Origin: Lycorma delicatula
Lineage: Eukaryota; Arthropoda; Insecta; Hemiptera; Fulgoridae
DNA: 64,000 nt
Direction: 5' to 3'
Assembly (NCBI RefSeq): GCF_047948215.1
Contig: NC_134460.1
Location: forward strand, 124,137,324 to 124,201,323
Both the position numbers and the translations under genes were made by a program. Numbering within the stretch: the first letter of the stretch is position 1; the number at the start of each line of letters is the position of its first letter. Positions 1-12,659 of the stretch are shown here, one piece after another. The notes under the pieces are model-generated. The model did not search any database. It saw only the letters and a program-made list of their open reading frames with translations, and was not told where the DNA came from.

Positions 1-283
1 GAATTTTAAAAAGAGTTTTCGATAGTTTATGTAGAAAGGTTTCAATAGAACCAGGAGATCTAAAATTACCAACAATATCAAATAGGACATTAAATTGCAC
101 AGCATTCAAAATTAATTTCTTCTGCAAATGTACAGTACCTTTCAACTTTATTGAAAAGGTAGTCTTTAATAAAAATTGAGACTCCTCGATTTAAAAAGAA
201 TTTCTATAAAAATCTTCGGCAACTTTGAAGTTATGAAGCTTAGAAATGTCTTCTGTGTTGGCCAGCCAATATTCTGAAAAACA
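1..283 (-). mobile_element. LINE endonuclease-domain remnant, broken
   Basis: Read on the minus strand from 283 downward, three frames in succession give a recognisable non-LTR retrotransposon AP-endonuclease segment. First comes CFSEYWLANTEDISKL, which matches the 'SEHWL' block of these endonucleases. After a frameshift near 192 comes RGVSIFIKDYLFNKVE, the 'GGVxIFIK' block, ending ECCAI. After another shift near 98 comes VGNFRSPGSIETFLHKL, the 'YRSPSG' block. The order and spacing of the blocks are as expected for the domain. It is cut off by the window edge and carries at least two frameshifts, so it is dead. The exact clade cannot be set from this piece. Confidence 0.6.
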
Positions 284-704
284 AGCAAAATCTGGTTACT
301 GGGAAAGAAATTCTATCCACGCGACCAGAAATACAGTTTTCAATAAACTGAATAAGAAAATATTTACAGTAATTACAAACGATAAGAGAAAAATTATTTT
401 CCGGTCTATATCGCACAATAACATGGAATACATTGCTGCTATTTTACACTGCTATTCATGTAACAAGGTGACGCTATCATTTTTTCTGTGAGTGTACAAT
501 GATCAGTACTGGAACGAGATACTTGATCACATTTTTGTTTATAAATATAACAAATGCATCCATTATTCACCCTCGAATACATTTTTTTATCATTATTGGA
601 CCTATACACAATTATTTATTCAGCTTATAAAGTCCTACGTACAAGTTTTAATTTTATTATTAAACGTAATCATTTAAGGCTGAATTAGTTGCTTTTTTTT
701 AATG
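284..704. other. AT-rich stretch, nothing recognised
   Basis: Open frames of 81 and 61 codons (246-491 and 492-677, plus strand) match no domain I know and look like chance frames. The first overlaps the antisense of the LINE remnant. Confidence 0.5.
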
Positions 705-2032
705 TAGGACGTTCCATTTAAAACGCAACCCACAACAGCCTTCTATAATATTTGAATTGACAGCCTAACTCCTGTATGTATTACTGGAATGGACTCGTCC
801 ATCAAGTGAATATCGCGCCGACATGGTAAATTACTACTGATAGCCATAACAAAGCGATCATAAGCTCAGTACATTGTTAAAGAGAAAATGGTGTTTTCAC
901 ATTACGAATGTGTTTTTATTCTTGAGTTGTACTTAACCACGCGATCATGGTTGCAGTTCAAGAATCTTTTTGCTGTAAGTACCATGATAAACAAGCACCT
1001 AACAAGACACCAGTTTTGAGGTTATTGTCCAAACTTAGAGAGACAAGTTCTGTTAATAATAAGAAACACAAAAGATCGATGACAGTGTTGAATGCAGACA
1101 CAGTCGCTGAAATCAAAGACCGATTGGTTAATAGCCAAAAAAAAATCAATAGACACTTGCCAGCTGAAATAAATTTACCAGAATCGACCGTTCATCGGAC
1201 GACAAAAAATTAAACTTACAACCATATCGAATTCAAATAGTTGATGAACTTCCAGACAGATAAAAACGGCTAGAATATCATCACTGGTTTCGTCAATTCG
1301 TGCGTGAGGACATTCATGTTATGGATTCGATTTTTTCACAGACGAGGCGTGGTTTTATCGGGACGGCGACGTAAACACCGTAACAGTAAAATTTGGAGTG
1401 CTGAAAATCCCCACGCATGTCGTGAAAAACGATTGCATCCGCAAAGGATGGGCGTATGGTGCACGATATTTAAAAAAATATTATTGGTCCTCTAATCTTC
1501 GAGTACACCATTACTGCAGAACGATATCAGAATATTCTGCAATTCATTCCACTTTTGGTAGAGGAAGATCTATACGCTGGTTCAGACATGATGGTGCAAC
1601 GTCACACTATACACATTCAACTTCTGATTTTGTTAAAAAATCATTGGTGATCGTGTTATCGGTCGTAGCTTATGGCTTCCAAGATCCCCAGATGAGACTG
1701 CGCCAGATTTTTGTTTGGGGGTTACCTCAAAGAAAAAGCCTACAGCAACTAACCAGAAACACTTGAACCACTGGAGGTCAATATTGAACAAGTTATTTTA
1801 AATATCAACTGACAAACTCTGAAAACAGATCCAAGTAACACAGTAAAAATGCAGGAAGCGTGTATTCATGAAGATGGCAGCCACTTCCAGCATTCAATCT
1901 AGTATTTAAGGTGTTGGAAAATTTGGAAATGAAATATTTAATTTAATAACTTAAAAATGTATTTTTTATTTAAAAATACCTACTGTCATAGTGGCGTTTT
2001 ATATGGGGTGGCGTTTTATATGGGACACTGTA
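705..2032 (+). mobile_element. Degenerate mariner-family transposon (copy 1) with terminal inverted repeats
   Basis: A roughly 1.3-kb element, the usual mariner size, bounded by TA dinucleotides at 705-706 and 2031-2032. The ends are imperfect inverted repeats: the left reads gttccatttaaaacgcaacc and the complement of the right reads gtcccatataaaacgccacc. Transposase pieces lie in order on the plus strand. These are a helix-turn-helix part with LRLLSKLRETSSVN (about 1017-1060), FFTDEAWF with the first catalytic Asp (about 1331-1354), IWSAENPH and GVWC (about 1393-1465), WFRHDGATSH with the second Asp (about 1580-1610), and PRSPDETAPDF with the third Asp (about 1680-1710). The spacing of the last two Asp is about 38-39 residues after allowing for frameshifts. 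Several frameshifts and stops make it non-autonomous. Confidence 0.85.
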
Positions 2033-2361
2033 ATAATCATACCATTGTTTGGAGAAAAACGCCCAAATTAGGCGTTGCCATAGAGAAAAGAATTAGTTAT
2101 TAGAAAATAATATGACGTATATTTCAGCATTTTTACATCTTTTCACAGGCTTAAGTTCAAGGTACATAGAAAACTACTCAATAAATAAAAATTAAAATTA
2201 ACACTTCTTTTAATTTTCTGAAGAAATTAAGTAATAAAATGAAATTCTATTGATTAATAGAAAAATGATAAGGAAATAAAATAAGAATCTATTTGAAAGT
2301 GAGTAATTTACTTATGAAAGAAATCACTGTGGATCGAATTCAACTTTAAAAATATTAGTAA
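2033..2361. other. AT-rich stretch, nothing recognised
   Basis: No open frame or repeat was recognised between the mariner end and the SINE tail. Confidence 0.5.
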
Positions 2362-2712
2362 GGGCTTTTTTCCTGTTTAGCCTCCGGGAATCACCGTCAG
2401 GTATTACTTCACAGGATGTATGAGGATGATATGTATGAGTGTAAGTGAAGTGTAGTCTTGTACACGTATAGTAAATGTGTAGTCTTGACATGTGTAGTCA
2501 TGTACATTGTAGTCTTGTAGTGCACAGATCGACCATTTCTGAGATGTGTAGTTAATTGAAACCCAACCACCAAAGAACACCGGTATCCACAATCTAGTAT
2601 TCAAATCCGTATAAAATTAACAAACTGTCATTACTAGGACTTGAATGACGGAACTCTCGACTTCGAAATCGGCTTCGAAGACGCGTTCACCACTAAACCA
2701 ACCCGATAGGTT
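2362..2712 (-). mobile_element. tRNA-derived SINE, minus strand
   Basis: On the minus strand the head (about 2712-2630) has a Pol III A box, tggtttagtgg, and a weaker B box, attcaagtcc, as in a tRNA. The body contains repeated gtagtcttg-type words (as seen on the plus strand at 2410-2530). The 3' part reads cggtgattcccggaggctaa and then an A-rich tail near 2362. The same 3' block (cggaggctaaac plus A) ends the SINEs at 46.9 and 47.5 kb, so they probably share a 3' module although the heads differ. A frame of 66 codons on this strand is only the SINE body. Confidence 0.7.
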
Positions 2713-3785
2713 TAGTTAACGAGACCAATTTGTTTTATTAATATATAGATTTACATACGCACAAATATTTATATAGACGATGATATATATAAGATGATCA
2801 TATTGCTATAAAATTTAAAACACTCTTATTTTAAATATTTATTGCGTTTACAGGTAAGCATAAATACAAAGGAAAAGAGTGCAGACGTAATAAATATTTA
2901 TGTAAGTAAAAAATTATGATGAAAATACAAATAAAATAATTATTCTATTTCATAAAATAATATTTACAATTTTTCGTTTTATTTAACATTTTAACGCTTC
3001 GCTTAGTAGAATAAAATTAAATATTATTGGCTATTGATTAAAAATGAAACCTTAATGAGCACTTCCCATAGAAAGGAATATGAAAATAAGAAGAAGAATT
3101 TTTTTTTAAATATTGTAACGACAACCGATATAATAATGCTTTTATATTACGAATTATCTTAAACAAAGCGGGTAACGATGTTATTGAACTTACTTGGCAT
3201 TTGCATAAAGCTTAAAATTTAACCCGTTTCCAAGTAATAAAGTCGAAAACTGTTTTTACTCTTACTTATTTTCTTATTTATTCAGTTGTATTTTTGACAT
3301 TAAATTTTAAACAGAATGGAAATTGCTTTCCTGAATAAGGAATTGCTTGAGCTCCTCGCTTTATATAGAAGATGCAAGTTCGGTATAAAGAAAAATAATA
3401 AAAAGTAATCTATATTTCTTAAACCAGTAAAAAGATATAAAATACCGCATAACTTCCCATTGTAAAGTTATTCAGCCCTACAAGCTAATAAAATATAGAT
3501 AAGTGATAAAATATAGATAAGTTTGAAAAATCAAGAAATATTTAAATTAATTTCAAAAATAATAATAATAAAACCGACTTAAATAATAAGCATTAATACT
3601 CGTAATTAAAATATAACAATTTTTCATTTAATTATTAGAAATAAAAATTAAAAACAACCAAAAAATTAATTTGGCGCTGATAAGTAATATCTGGAAAATT
3701 GATTTTTTTAATTTAAATTTATTTTCTTTAATTTGGTTTAATTTTTTTAGAAAATGTTAATTTTCATTTCATTCTTTTACCTAAA
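2713..3785. other. AT-rich stretch, nothing recognised
   Basis: No coding potential, tRNA or clear repeat seen. Confidence 0.5.
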
Positions 3786-3903
3786 ACTAGCTACCCGACA
3801 ATGCTTCGCCATTGCTAGATTTGAGTATACATATAGATTAACGAACACAAATGAAAGTTTGATCAAATTAAAAAACTGAACATTATGGAACTTTACAAAA
3901 TAT
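3786..3903 (-). mobile_element. Helitron-like 3' end, truncated (family B, copy 1)
   Basis: Read on the minus strand this piece ends in CTAGT (complement of actag at 3786-3790). Eight bases before that end is a hairpin with perfect 5-bp stems, CAATG ggcgaag-type loop CATTG. A CTRRT end with a nearby hairpin is the Helitron 3' signature. The same sequence (caatgcttcgc...gatttgagtata on the plus strand) recurs at 53.7 and 55.7 kb. It is cut at about 3903, where family A copy 1 begins. Confidence 0.5.
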
Positions 3904-4535
3904 CTAATAACTTCTGATTTTTTTTTCATATATTTTACTTTATTGTTATTTAATTATTATTTATTGTAATTTTTTTTAATAAATATTTAATTTTATTATT
4001 AATAATTACTAATAAATCAATATATTTAAAATAAAAAAAAATAAAAAACATCGGAGTCGAACCGATGTGTCTTTCCCTAAGATCCACATATTTCATTAAT
4101 TGAATTCTATTTGGCTATAACTCTGGAACCAGTACCGCTTATGATATATCGTTGAAAAGCTCTTAATGAGGGCTTATTACTGCAGTTAACAAAAAGTCCA
4201 AAATCCAATTTCTTTGGATTTCGGGCATTTTTGAACATTTTTAGTCAAGTCGATTCCAATTAGAGGGGAGGTGCACAACTAGATGTTACAACAGTTCTAA
4301 ATCCAAAATTTCAACATTCTACTGCTAATCGTTTTTGAGTTATGCGAGATACGAACTTTCAGTTATGCGAGATACGAACTTAGTACGTACGTACATACAT
4401 ATGTAAGTACAGACATCACGCCGAAACTAGTCAAAACAGATTCAGGAACGGTCAAAATGGATATTTCGTTGAAATTTGGAAACCGAAATTTTTCGCGATC
4501 ACAATACTTCCTTTAATTTGTACAAGGAAGTAAAA
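3904..4535 (-). repeat. Family A repeat, copy 1
   Basis: Diagnostic blocks read in the minus-strand order of the family: aaggaagtattgtgatcgcg-type head (4490-4535), a run of acgt units (4381-4400), the block around gcacaactagatgttacaac (4270-4300), the hairpin of ccaaaatcc words (4195-4235), and a B-box-like ggttcgactccgat (4050-4065). An A/T tail runs to about 3904. A 22-bp segment, agttatgcgagatacgaact, is duplicated in tandem at about 4335-4380, unlike other copies. Confidence 0.75.
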
Positions 4536-4589
4536 ACACTGTTCATATTCATACAACAAACATTTGAGCATGTAAAATAAAATATACAG

Positions 4590-6005
4590 ACTAGTGAAAT
4601 TGTAACCCTTTTCCATTTATAAAGTCAGTCTGTAATGGAATTTTTTTATACGGAACATTCAGAAATAATGTGCTGTATCCGCTGTATCCAGATGCATTCA
4701 GCATGTACAGTATGCTTTAGAATTATGTGGCCCATTCTGTTCATTCGGCGTTAGGTTAGTTGTTCTGTGGATTATTTGGGCGTTACTGTGTTCTTGTTTA
4801 ATTGTGATTGAACGTCCTTCGTTTTATTTCATGTTGTTATCGGAATCAATAGTTGCGATAAATACAATGGTTCTTTCGGCAGAGGAACGCATTTTTGTCG
4901 TTGAACAAGTCCTTTGTTAGTTTGACAAGTATACTGATTTTGTGATGTACAAGTTTTCTGGAAAGTTTCCAAATACTCCAGTTCCTCACCGCAATGCTGT
5001 TCGAATCTAATACGTTTCGAGCAATAGGCTCTGTTAAAGTCGCTAATCGAAGAGGAAGACCGTTTAAATTAAACGAACAGAAGCTGTTTAATATTTCGGA
5101 TGCTACGACCGAAATTCAATCAGTGAATGCGTAAGTTACCACAGCAGTAAGATATTGAACTTGCTACAGCACATAAAACTGTAAGAAAATAACTGAAACT
5201 TTTTCCCTACAAAGTAATGTGTGTTTAAGAACTGGAATCTACAACTCATGCCAAAGACTAAATTATTGTCAATGGTTGAAACGTTTTATTGGCCAAAATT
5301 CCGTAGGTATCCTTGACAATACATATTTTACAGATGAAGCGTGGTTTCAACAGGGGGTATATTAATTCACAAAATACACAACTGTGGTCAACAAATAACT
5401 CCAATGAACTACACCAACAATCTTTACACGAAGTGAAAATTGAAATCTGGATCGGTGTGAGTTAAACGCGCATTTTGGGTCAATCTTTTTCTGAAAATAC
5501 AGTTATAGTGTTCCTTATCGTGCTGTTTTAGCAAACTTCATTACTCAATTAACAGAAATGTAAATTAATCACGGTTGATTCCAACAAGATGGCGCCCACA
5601 GTTAATAGGTCAATAACTTTTTTCGAAATGTCTGGTGAATGATCATTTCGAAGAGTTTTTGGCCTGTACGATCGCCCAATCTGACTCCCCCAAATTACTT
5701 TCTATGGGGGGGCCAGCGAAACAAGCAGTTTATCTCAACAGACCACGCACGACTGAAGAATTAAAACCCGCAATAACGGTATACGTAAGAGACATTCCAG
5801 TACATCAGCTGGTTAAAGTGTTTGAAAACAAATTGAAACGTGTGCAGTATTTTATTGATGGAGGAGGTAATCTTCAACATCTTTTATAAACTTTTCCAGT
5901 TAAAGTAATGTTCGTTTTTACAAAATAATGAAATAAGAATACAAAGTATTCTTATTTCATTTTGGCCTTGTAGTTACTATATCCTATTTTAGTCGACCAG
6001 TGTAA
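4590..6005 (+). mobile_element. Degenerate mariner-family transposon (copy 2)
   Basis: Plus-strand transposase remnant starting near an ATG at 4867 with MVLSAEERIFVVEQVL. It continues in shifted frames with an HTH region (RGRPFKLNEQKLF, about 5050-5090), YFTDEAWF with the first catalytic Asp (about 5325-5348) and FQQDGAPT with the second (about 5580-5603). Next comes RSPNLTPPNYFLWG (about 5665-5707), in which the third catalytic Asp has become Asn. The last 84 codons (5635-5889) are open across part of the C-terminal region and end GGGNLQHLL, typical of this family. Stops and frameshifts interrupt the rest. The element ends are approximate because I could not align clean inverted repeats. It is distinct from copy 1. 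Confidence 0.8.
5927..5961. repeat. Perfect 16-bp inverted repeat with 3-base loop
   Basis: Arms aatgaaataagaatac and gtattcttatttcatt flank the loop aaa. It lies just after the transposase stop of mariner copy 2, so it is probably part of that element's 3' end. Confidence 0.8.
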
Positions 6006-7839
6006 TTAAGAAAGTTTCATCATTATACTCCCATAATTCCAGTGCACTGCAACTTTCCGAACGTACTGTATATAAAGTGGTTTTTAAAAAATTTTTATTT
6101 TTATCAAGATCTGTGTTTAGGTAGAAATAAAAAAGCCGAATAAAAAATGATGTAAAATTACACTACTACTAAACATCAGCGAAGAAACTGTAATATGATA
6201 AAATTAAGGATTACCGAGATATAAAGAAATGAAAAATTAAAATGCCTGCTATTTTGAAATTTGTGAACGAGTTTTCACTGTAGTTTTTTATTTATTAGAC
6301 AACTTCGGTATAAATGTATGCACCAGATATTATTGTGATTCCTCGATCCGATCTTGAGATATAAATCTTTTGGTGACAGAAGGAAAACGAAGATCGACAT
6401 TTTTTGCTCATCATAACACATAAAAATGTAAATGTATACCCAGCTCACCATTTTAGGTACACTCTTATTTTCTTCTCTTCTTTGTTACCTTTTCAAAACA
6501 TTTATTTAGGAACAATCTTATGTAAATATTTAATTTTAGTATCTAAAATGACATAATACACATTTATGTATGTTTAGGAGTGCCTGGATAAGAACTTGAT
6601 TCCTGTTTATAAGGAATTACACTTGATAAAATAAAAGAGGGAAATATTTAATGAAGCAAATTAATTTTTCTTTTAGGACAAAAATTAATTAAAAATTATA
6701 TTCTACCTTAGACCCTTTATAAAACAAACATTATTTAATATTTCATTTTCGTTTTTAAATGTTTACATTGTAACTAAGTTTTACCTTCTTTTTTATCGTA
6801 TCATCAAAGAATTTTAATAAATCGTTATATTAGGTTTAAAAGATTTTATTAAAAATTAAATAACAAAACTTAAATACAATAAATGTATTTAACAATAAAC
6901 ATTGTACGTATACAATAAACGTAAACTTAATCTTATTTTCAGTTGGTAAACTGTAAACTTTGAAAATGTATCTTTTTGTCCCAACAACCTAAAACGGCGC
7001 CGGCGAATTATTATTCAAATGATGATAACAATAGTAGTCTAAGCAAAATAATAATAATAGTACAATAGACTATTTATTAATAATAAACTTAATACCATTA
7101 ATTTCATAAAAGTTTAAGAAGATTCAAGAAAATTTTCGTAATTAGTTATTATAACTAAATCCAAACGTGAAGTCTTAATTTTCAATTACTATGTCTTAAT
7201 TAAAAGTAAGGTATTATTTTACTTTTGGAAAGTTTAGATGAATAATTTTTGAATTATTCTACAAGAACAATATATGATGTAAAATAAAAATAAATATAAT
7301 TAGTAAAGCGAGTCATAATATCGTTATTTTTCTCGGTAGGGATCAAAAATAAAATCCTAATATAAATAATAGAAACTATAAAACTAAAGGGATTATTTCA
7401 TATCGCCCTTTCTATTGACCTTGTAGAGCTCTGCGAGTTCTCTTTTCTTTTTTTAAAAGGTAGTGCAGTTAAATGAATGCTCTACGCATTTTTCTTTTCC
7501 AGTCTGTGAGGCAGATTCATAAGGAAAAATATAAAAATGAGGGATTTTTTTAATGAAATTTTATAAGAAAACTTTTACTCTATATAATTACATTTTGAAT
7601 ATCCAAACCTCAAAATTTATTTACTTTAAAGTTATTTTTTTCAACAAAAAAAAAATTAAGAGATATTCTCCATTGTTTGTAAGTTGAAATCAAACAACTA
7701 GTAAGCAAACATTTGATTTTAAAGTATTACATCCTCAATTTATTCCTACTAAAAACTAATATCTAAATAAACCCAAAAATATTTGAGTATGGAAAATAAG
7801 TATGATTTATTTTTAAAATCAATTTATTACCTCTATAGA
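6006..7839. other. AT-rich stretch, nothing recognised
   Basis: Very AT-rich. No open frame, tRNA or repeat recognised by eye. Confidence 0.5.
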
Positions 7840-9560
7840 TTTTTTCCTCAGCGCACAACGAAGTGTCGTTATTAACACGATATTTACACAGTACGTAAAT
7901 AAATATTAAAAATTAAATTAAAAATCCCAAAATTAAAATAAAACCATAACGAAATCTATATTATTATCTAAATTAAAGCAATAAAATTACCATCTGCTAT
8001 ACGACAATTTGTATAAATAGTTGAAAGCTACTACTGAATACTCGTACATTTGAATACAACCGGACGGCCCTGAGAAATCGTAAAACGTTAGATACCGTTG
8101 TTTTGTTGTTCCCCAACTTACGTCGCATCTCAGCCCCTAGTTTAAACTTGCAATGCAATACGATAATAACACATACAATCCACAAAGATGTGGTGCACGG
8201 TTAATTGGCAGTCGCAGCGAACACAAACGGGTGCATCTGTTTGTGTCATCAGATATCAATGAGAGAGCCTAGTGTGCCCTATTCGCAAACGGCAACAAAT
8301 AATCTCCTTCCGACGGTTATTTCTGTATGAAGAGCTCCACGATAAAACAGTATTCTTAAGTGGACAAAGTTTACTGTTGACGGCAGCATTCCATTCACTT
8401 TGCCACTCATCATGAACCATCCACTTCAGAAAACAGATAAGATCGTTCAAAACAAAGCGATTAGTGAAAGAAGGCTGGAAACAAACCTCTTTTGCTGCAA
8501 TATCAGCGAGCTCATTGCCTAAGATTCTCACAGAAAATAGGGTGTCTGGATTACTTGTCACTAATCGCCTTTAAGGCACTCATGGCACTGCCGTTCGTCT
8601 GTGCTTGCACAGATGGGCGACAGTGATAAGGCACTGGGACTCTCTCATCTCTTTGCGAAGACCGAGACCCAGTGTGAGTGCAGAAACTTCATAAACTACA
8701 GCATTAGGATTCCCGTTGTTTATAATATTATTCACGTTATAATATTATTCTCATTGTTTATAAAGTTTTTCTCGTAATGTAACCGGATTTGTGTTCTTCT
8801 TACGATACTAACAAAGACCATAGTCGTAATTAGCAAGAGAAGGCCGCCAAGGGGTTAATAACGTTGAGTAACCGTAAGTACTGGAGGTAATTGTATTGAG
8901 TTAAGAAAAGGCGGTGAGCTCTGATGCCTAGCAAAGCAGTACATCTCGGCTATTTCTGGTATCGATTCAGATGTGTGTTAGAGAATACCGCATCAAAAGT
9001 TGGATGATTTCGTTTCGCTTTAATATGAGCTACGTAAGTGCAGATCGTTTGATTTCGTCTATTCCAAAGGGATGGCTCACCCCCTTTACCACCAACAGAC
9101 TTATCACAAGGCTTGAACGAAACGCACCTGCAGCAAGACGTATGAATGAACGATGAACTGCACCTACCATTCTAAAAGCAGTGGACCGACAGGACGGTAA
9201 GCCACGTAGCCACCCACACCCCAAGCGGGAACGGAATAGAGCTCGGAAAAAGCGGAACATGCATACTCAATCCTCTGCTCCCCGAGTATTAGATAAAATT
9301 AAGTACGCTTAGCATTTTTGAACATTTTACCTTCAGCTCCTTTAAATGTGATACCCACGTTGGTCGTTCGTCAAACCACATATACCTAAAAATCTAACCC
9401 GTCTGCATGTTTCAACTGGTTCACCATGAAAAAGCAGTTGAGGGTCACCTTCCCTTAAACGTGAAAAGCAGATGCATTTCGTTCTGTCTCTATAAAATGG
9501 AGTGTTCGAGTATAAATGAAAAACACAACCCAAAAGTCGGTCAATAGGAAGATTATTTTT
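7840..9560 (-). mobile_element. LINE (I/Jockey-like) 3' half: RT thumb, broken RNase H, CCHC tail and 3' UTR
   Basis: Minus-strand order: KCICFSRLREGDPQLLFHG and RRVRFLGICG (9342-9533), the RT thumb region, then FRMVGAVHRSFIRLAAGAF with SHPFGI (9030-9260), the connecting region. RNase H remains include VRILGNELADIAAKE (about 8500-8530, keeping the last Asp). CRLRIGHTRLSH (8256-8300) is followed by a CCHC-type tail and NVLRFLRAVRLYSNV (about 8040-8090). The 3' UTR runs to about 7840 and closely matches the second copy at 19.4 kb. Multiple stops and shifts make it dead, and the 5' half is missing. Confidence 0.8.
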
Positions 9561-10687
9561 AATCTACCGTCATCATTTTTCTTTCATTTAATTTACAATA
9601 TTAGTTTTGACAAGAGAACATAGTTTCAATTGAAAAGTGAGTATGTTTATATGCGTTTATGGATATCAGAATATGCCAGTTAAATTAATTCTGCGTATGT
9701 TTTTCTGTTAAAAACAAAATATAGCTAATATGATTGATTTATTGTTTCTAAAGTTTAAGGATATAATTAGTCTACTATGACAAAGTTTTTCATGTGTGTT
9801 AATTTAAAAAAAAAGACAATAATATTCGACTGTAATACAATTCAATTGCAGTTTTATTTTTTAGGTGTCCGTACAGAAATTGGTTGTTTTCGTTTTCCTC
9901 ATTTTAACAAATTTTCTGTTTAAAATTTTTTGAATGATAATTATCCCGATTAGTGGAATAATTATTGTACACTAAAACTTACACTCAAAGCGAGTGTTTT
10001 TTTTTACAGCGTCAATTCACATGTAGCAATATTTGTTAGATGCTTCATGTAACAAGTTCGATCACAGATATACAACTGTACTTTCGCTATTGAGATTAAA
10101 GCATAAAAAATGTGTTTAATTATTTAATATATTTAGATCAGTTCAATTTATCATTAATGTATCAGCTATTAAATAAAACGCCTTTATAAATCAGTATTTT
10201 TGAAAGTGGGTTATTGACGAATTTTCTTTTTAATAAGCATTTGTTGTGCACACAACATGTAATATTTAGAATCAGATCTATAAATAATTGCCAAGATTGA
10301 TTTTGTTAGCGTGATGTTTGCACGCATGCATAAAACATCGAGAATTAAAAAAACTCGTACAACATTTTTTAATTGATTGCGATACTTTCCTTATTGCAGT
10401 ATAGCTCAAGAGTTATGATATTAAGGAAGTAATATTTTAGTAAATTATTTCCGTTTGCAGTGGAGTTACAAAAACCATATTTTGTATTCTACGTATAGAC
10501 TAAGAAATTAAATTGATCTTTTAGCGTGTAATAAAACTTTTGTAACCTAGCTATTTGATACTAAGGGTGTATCGAAAAGGACAAAGCCCTAAGATTAAGA
10601 AAGTAAAAATCACGCATAGATAAATTTTATTTCCTCCTACATGTCAGTTGGCAACACTACGCGTATACTCAAGGTTAGCAGCTTGTA
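9561..10687. other. AT-rich stretch, nothing recognised
   Basis: No feature could be supported. The 10560-10690 segment is less AT-rich and may be an unrecognised element fragment. Confidence 0.45.
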
Positions 10688-11341
10688 ACATAGTCGACTG
10701 AACTAAAAGTATTCAAAAAAGCCCAAAATCCAAAACGTTTGGATTTTGGACTTTTTCTTAATTGCAATAATAAGCCCTCATTCAGAGTTTTTCAAAGATA
10801 TATCGTAAGTGGTACTTATTTTCATTGGTTCCAGAGTTATAGCCAAATAAAATTTTAATTCATGAAATATTTGGATCTATAACTGGAAGGCACATCGGTT
10901 TGAATCAGACTTCATCTCCTTTTTTATATTTTTATCTTTTTTTTAATTTATTTCTTTTAACATAAATATACTGATGTATTAATAATTATTAATGCGTAAT
11001 TGTAAAAACCTTTTTCAATAATAATAATTTTAAAAAAATTGCCAATCATTTAATCGCTGTTTGGTTTGATATAATTCTTGTGATTTAATTTGTGTACACG
11101 TCTAGTTTTTTTAATTTTCTCTCTCTTTATATTCAACATCCTATCTTAATTTTTTTTATTCATTCCTTAGTTGTCTTCTCTTGTCGAGTAAAGTTCTACT
11201 GCAGAGTACTAGTTCAATGCACTTCATCGTCCTATTTAATTTTAATTTTTAAAATATACTTTTCATTTCTTAAAAGTTTGTATATGTAATTTAATAATCG
11301 TACAAGGAAGTCATGTGGTATCCACATCAGATTTTTTTTTC
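10688..11341 (+). repeat. Family A repeat, copy 2 (5' truncated)
   Basis: Begins inside the family at gtcgactgaac and keeps the ccaaaatcc hairpin (10720-10760), the gttccagagttatagccaaa block, the B-box-like cggtttgaatcagactt (10900), and the A/T part. The conserved 3' end gtacaaggaagtcatgtggt is at 11300-11320. The AT-rich middle (11090-11290) holds a chance 65-codon frame. Confidence 0.75.
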
Positions 11342-11476
11342 CATTATGAAAATGAAAATAAAAGTTGCTTATTAGTTTAAAATTAAATTTTAGTTCAATT
11401 AAATTTAATTACTTTTAAGATAAAAGAATATAATGTTTTTACTTGTGCAACTACGTACAGAAGATTAACTATTTGT

Positions 11477-11477
<1 letters not shown>

Positions 11478-11557
<80 letters not shown>

Positions 11558-11574
11558 ACATGTGTGTGTGTGTG

Positions 11575-11630
<56 letters not shown>

Positions 11631-11631
11631 C

Positions 11632-11693
<62 letters not shown>
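11478..11693. repeat. Compound (GT)n/(AT)n microsatellite
   Basis: Alternating blocks of tg, ta, tg (with a short acatg interruption near 11558), ta, gcgcgcg and tg repeats over about 215 bases. It is alternating purine-pyrimidine almost throughout. The Cys/Val/Tyr/Ile-repeat frames across it are artefacts. Confidence 0.98.
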
Positions 11694-11694
<1 letters not shown>

Positions 11695-11699
11695 GTAGT

Positions 11700-12659
11700 A
11701 GTAGTATTAGTAGAGATAAGTAAGATTTAATAGTTTTGAAAAAAAAATGGAAATCAGTTTTAGTCTATTGATCATGAAAGGACAAACTCCTCCCAAAGGA
11801 CGAATTTCATTTGCAATTCCTAAGGGACCAACTGATCGTACTCTCAAGTTTATACTTACTGTTACCAAGTTTCCTAAAGTAAAGTAATTCTCATTTGACC
11901 CTAGATAATTAGTCCTTAAATAATTCATTATCAGCATCAATAATTTAACTTTTACTTAATTAATATACTCTTAATTCTAACAATCAGTACATATTTGTTT
12001 GGTGCCATAATTATACGAGCAAACAGATTATAAATGACTAGTCACTTCGTAAAATGATATAGACATTTTAAAAATTAATAAGCATTCCAGTGCTTAGATT
12101 ACTTGGAAACATGGATAGCATAGTGATATATTCTTCTATCCTCTTTACTCTCCCAAATAACCTACTCTTATCTTGTTATTATTAATGCAATATTAGGTAA
12201 TAATATTATTGTAATTAATTAATTTAATTAAAAAGTGGACCGATTAATAATTGAATTTTGAAATAAGTCTATTGGTTCCAGAGTAATAAATTTTAAAAGT
12301 TTTTAATGGAAACGATTAACTGACCAAATTTTTATCGAAAAAGACACTCGATCATATTCTTCTTGGCCGAAGATTAAAATATGGTTCAAATAAAACCAAA
12401 ATCGAAGTAGATTATAATAATTAATAAGAATAATAAGAGAGGGAAAGCCATAGATCTGTAATTCATTCATGTCTTACGGGACAAAAGAAATGTTTTGCAT
12501 TTATTGACCCCTTATCTTTCACTCTTAAACCCAATTTTAAAATTTACATAGAATCTTTCAATGTGAAAAAAGTAAGTCAAACGGAAATAGTGATATGATT
12601 TTTGATGTAAATAATTCATCTACGCAGCCGTATAAATAAACACATAGCGTTTAATAGTT
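11700..12659. other. AT-rich stretch, nothing recognised
   Basis: Includes a chance minus-strand frame of 77 codons (11707-11940). No homology recognised. Confidence 0.45.

Noticed and set aside
11478..11730. Three overlapping open frames of 71-82 codons rich in Cys/Val and Tyr/Ile
   Set aside because: They are translations of the GT/AT microsatellite in its three frames.
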